Origin: Acidobacteria bacterium 13_2_20CM_2_57_6
GTDB taxonomy: Bacteria; Acidobacteriota; Terriglobia; Acidiferrales; UBA7541
Length of the DNA: 41,128 bases
Direction of reading: 5' to 3'
Assembly: GCA_001917435.1 (NCBI GenBank)
Contig: MNEA01000162.1
Span: 13,752-54,879 of the forward strand
This document shows positions 40,754-41,128 of this stretch, in pieces. The first letter of the stretch is position 1. Every line of letters starts with the position of its first letter. Below the pieces are notes generated by a model. That model was given only the letters and a program-made list of their open reading frames with translations. It had not been told where the DNA came from and ran no database searches. Made by a program: the position numbers and the translations under genes.

Positions 40754-41128
40754 GTGCTCGGTCCTTTCGAATGCTTTGTTTGGTTGCTCTGCACTCTTCT
40801 CGAGGCGGGTGTGGTGGTGTGCGCGGTCAGGACCCGTTCCTTCCGACGTTATTTCCTTCTGAATGTGTATATGGGGCTCTCGTTCCTGGTGAGCGTTGGT
40901 CGCTACCAGGTTCTCAGACATTTTGGAGTGGACTCCCTGGAGTATGCGTACTTCTATTTTTACTCCGATGCATTGCTCACCATCGGTCTGTACTTCGCCC
41001 TTCTTAGCTTGTATTCCCTCGTCTTTGATGAGATGAAGGCTGAACGCTATTTGCGACTGGGAGCATTTCTCCTGCTGGGTGCCACCGCCTGGTTCTCCTA
41101 CGAAATCGTGAACCAATCCACGCACCGG
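40754..41128 (+). CDS. Multi-pass membrane protein, 3' end outside the window
   Basis: An open frame from a GTG at 40754 to the right edge (125 codons, no stop). AAGG lies five bases upstream of the GTG, and an in-frame TAA at 40712-40714 limits earlier starts. The visible part has at least four membrane segments: about 4-25 (PFECFVWLLCTLLEAGVVVCAV), 33-54 (FLLNVYMGLSFLVSVGRYQV), 74-93 (DALLTIGLYFALLSLYSLVF) and 100-120. Short basic loops (RTRSFRRY, DEMKAERYLR) suggest cytoplasmic sides. I do not recognise the family. It probably shares a transcript with the repeat-peptide gene and could be its receptor, exporter or processing partner; that is inference. Confidence 0.75.
   Translation, partial: MLGPFECFVWLLCTLLEAGVVVCAVRTRSFRRYFLLNVYMGLSFLVSVGRYQVLRHFGVDSLEYAYFYFYSDALLTIGLYFALLSLYSLVFDEMKAERYLRLGAFLLLGATAWFSYEIVNQSTHR

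Noticed and set aside
40462..40794. Minus-strand frame of 110 codons with GGAGAPPFFQGT-like repeats
   Set aside because: It is the complement of the repeat-peptide gene; it has no ribosome binding site, and synonymous-only changes fall in third positions of the plus-strand frame, not this one.

Overview
The window looks like chromosomal DNA from a Gram-negative bacterium, most likely an acidobacterium. This is inferred from gene content: an Omp85/BamA-TamB envelope block, a large TonB-dependent receptor with an N-terminal carboxypeptidase-regulatory domain, a YVTN-type beta-propeller, a DUF4097 protein in a sigma/anti-sigma operon, and an intact argRCBDFGHJ cluster. I see no insertion sequence, prophage, CRISPR array or integron. 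No database search was possible, so every product name rests on motifs read by eye.

Layout. 1-206: 5' part of an RRM RNA-binding protein (minus). 484-3857: an acyl-CoA ligase and a secreted beta-propeller (plus). 4013-12788: the arginine pathway on the minus strand in the order argR-argC-argB-argD-argF-argG-argH-argJ. argR/C, C/B and B/D overlap by four bases (ATGA). A strong promoter before argR has a perfect ARG-box-like palindrome over its -10, and a terminator-like hairpin separates argF from argG. 13000-14406: a small Cys-containing unknown and a ThiF/MoeB-type adenylyltransferase. 14522-22394: three overlapping genes, an Omp85 with about seven POTRA repeats, a SurA-N-type chaperone without a PPIase domain, and TamB, which together form an outer-membrane assembly operon. 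22426-23097: a DUF2059 protein with its own terminator.

23262-27171: amino-acid permease, kynureninase-like enzyme, protein-L-isoaspartate methyltransferase and GT2 glycosyltransferase, tightly packed. The methyltransferase has an in-frame TGA just before its conserved C-terminal RFVPL motif. 27205-28220: a membrane protein and a winged-helix regulator behind a promoter that predicts a leaderless mRNA. 28294-29856: a cis-prenyltransferase and two small membrane proteins. 29994-30554: a lipoprotein (minus). 30949-33823: ECF sigma factor, zinc-finger anti-sigma factor and a DUF4097 adhesin-like protein broken by a -1 frameshift. 33836-34309: Nudix hydrolase. 34462-34713: an orphan LysW-like zinc-ribbon protein with a very acidic tail. 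34785-38625: two small secreted carboxypeptidase-regulatory-fold proteins and a TonB-dependent receptor. 38679-39623: diacylglycerol-kinase-type lipid kinase. 39939-40013: a tRNA with anticodon CAT.

The most striking item is at the right end. A 72-residue secreted peptide precursor (40478-40696) carries three protein-identical 12-residue repeats, NGGAPAPPVPWK, whose codons differ only at synonymous positions. It has a good promoter, a strong ribosome binding site and an upstream 9-bp inverted repeat. A multi-pass membrane protein gene follows 57 bases later and runs off the window. This arrangement resembles a multi-copy peptide signal with a partner membrane protein and is the best candidate for an undescribed system here.
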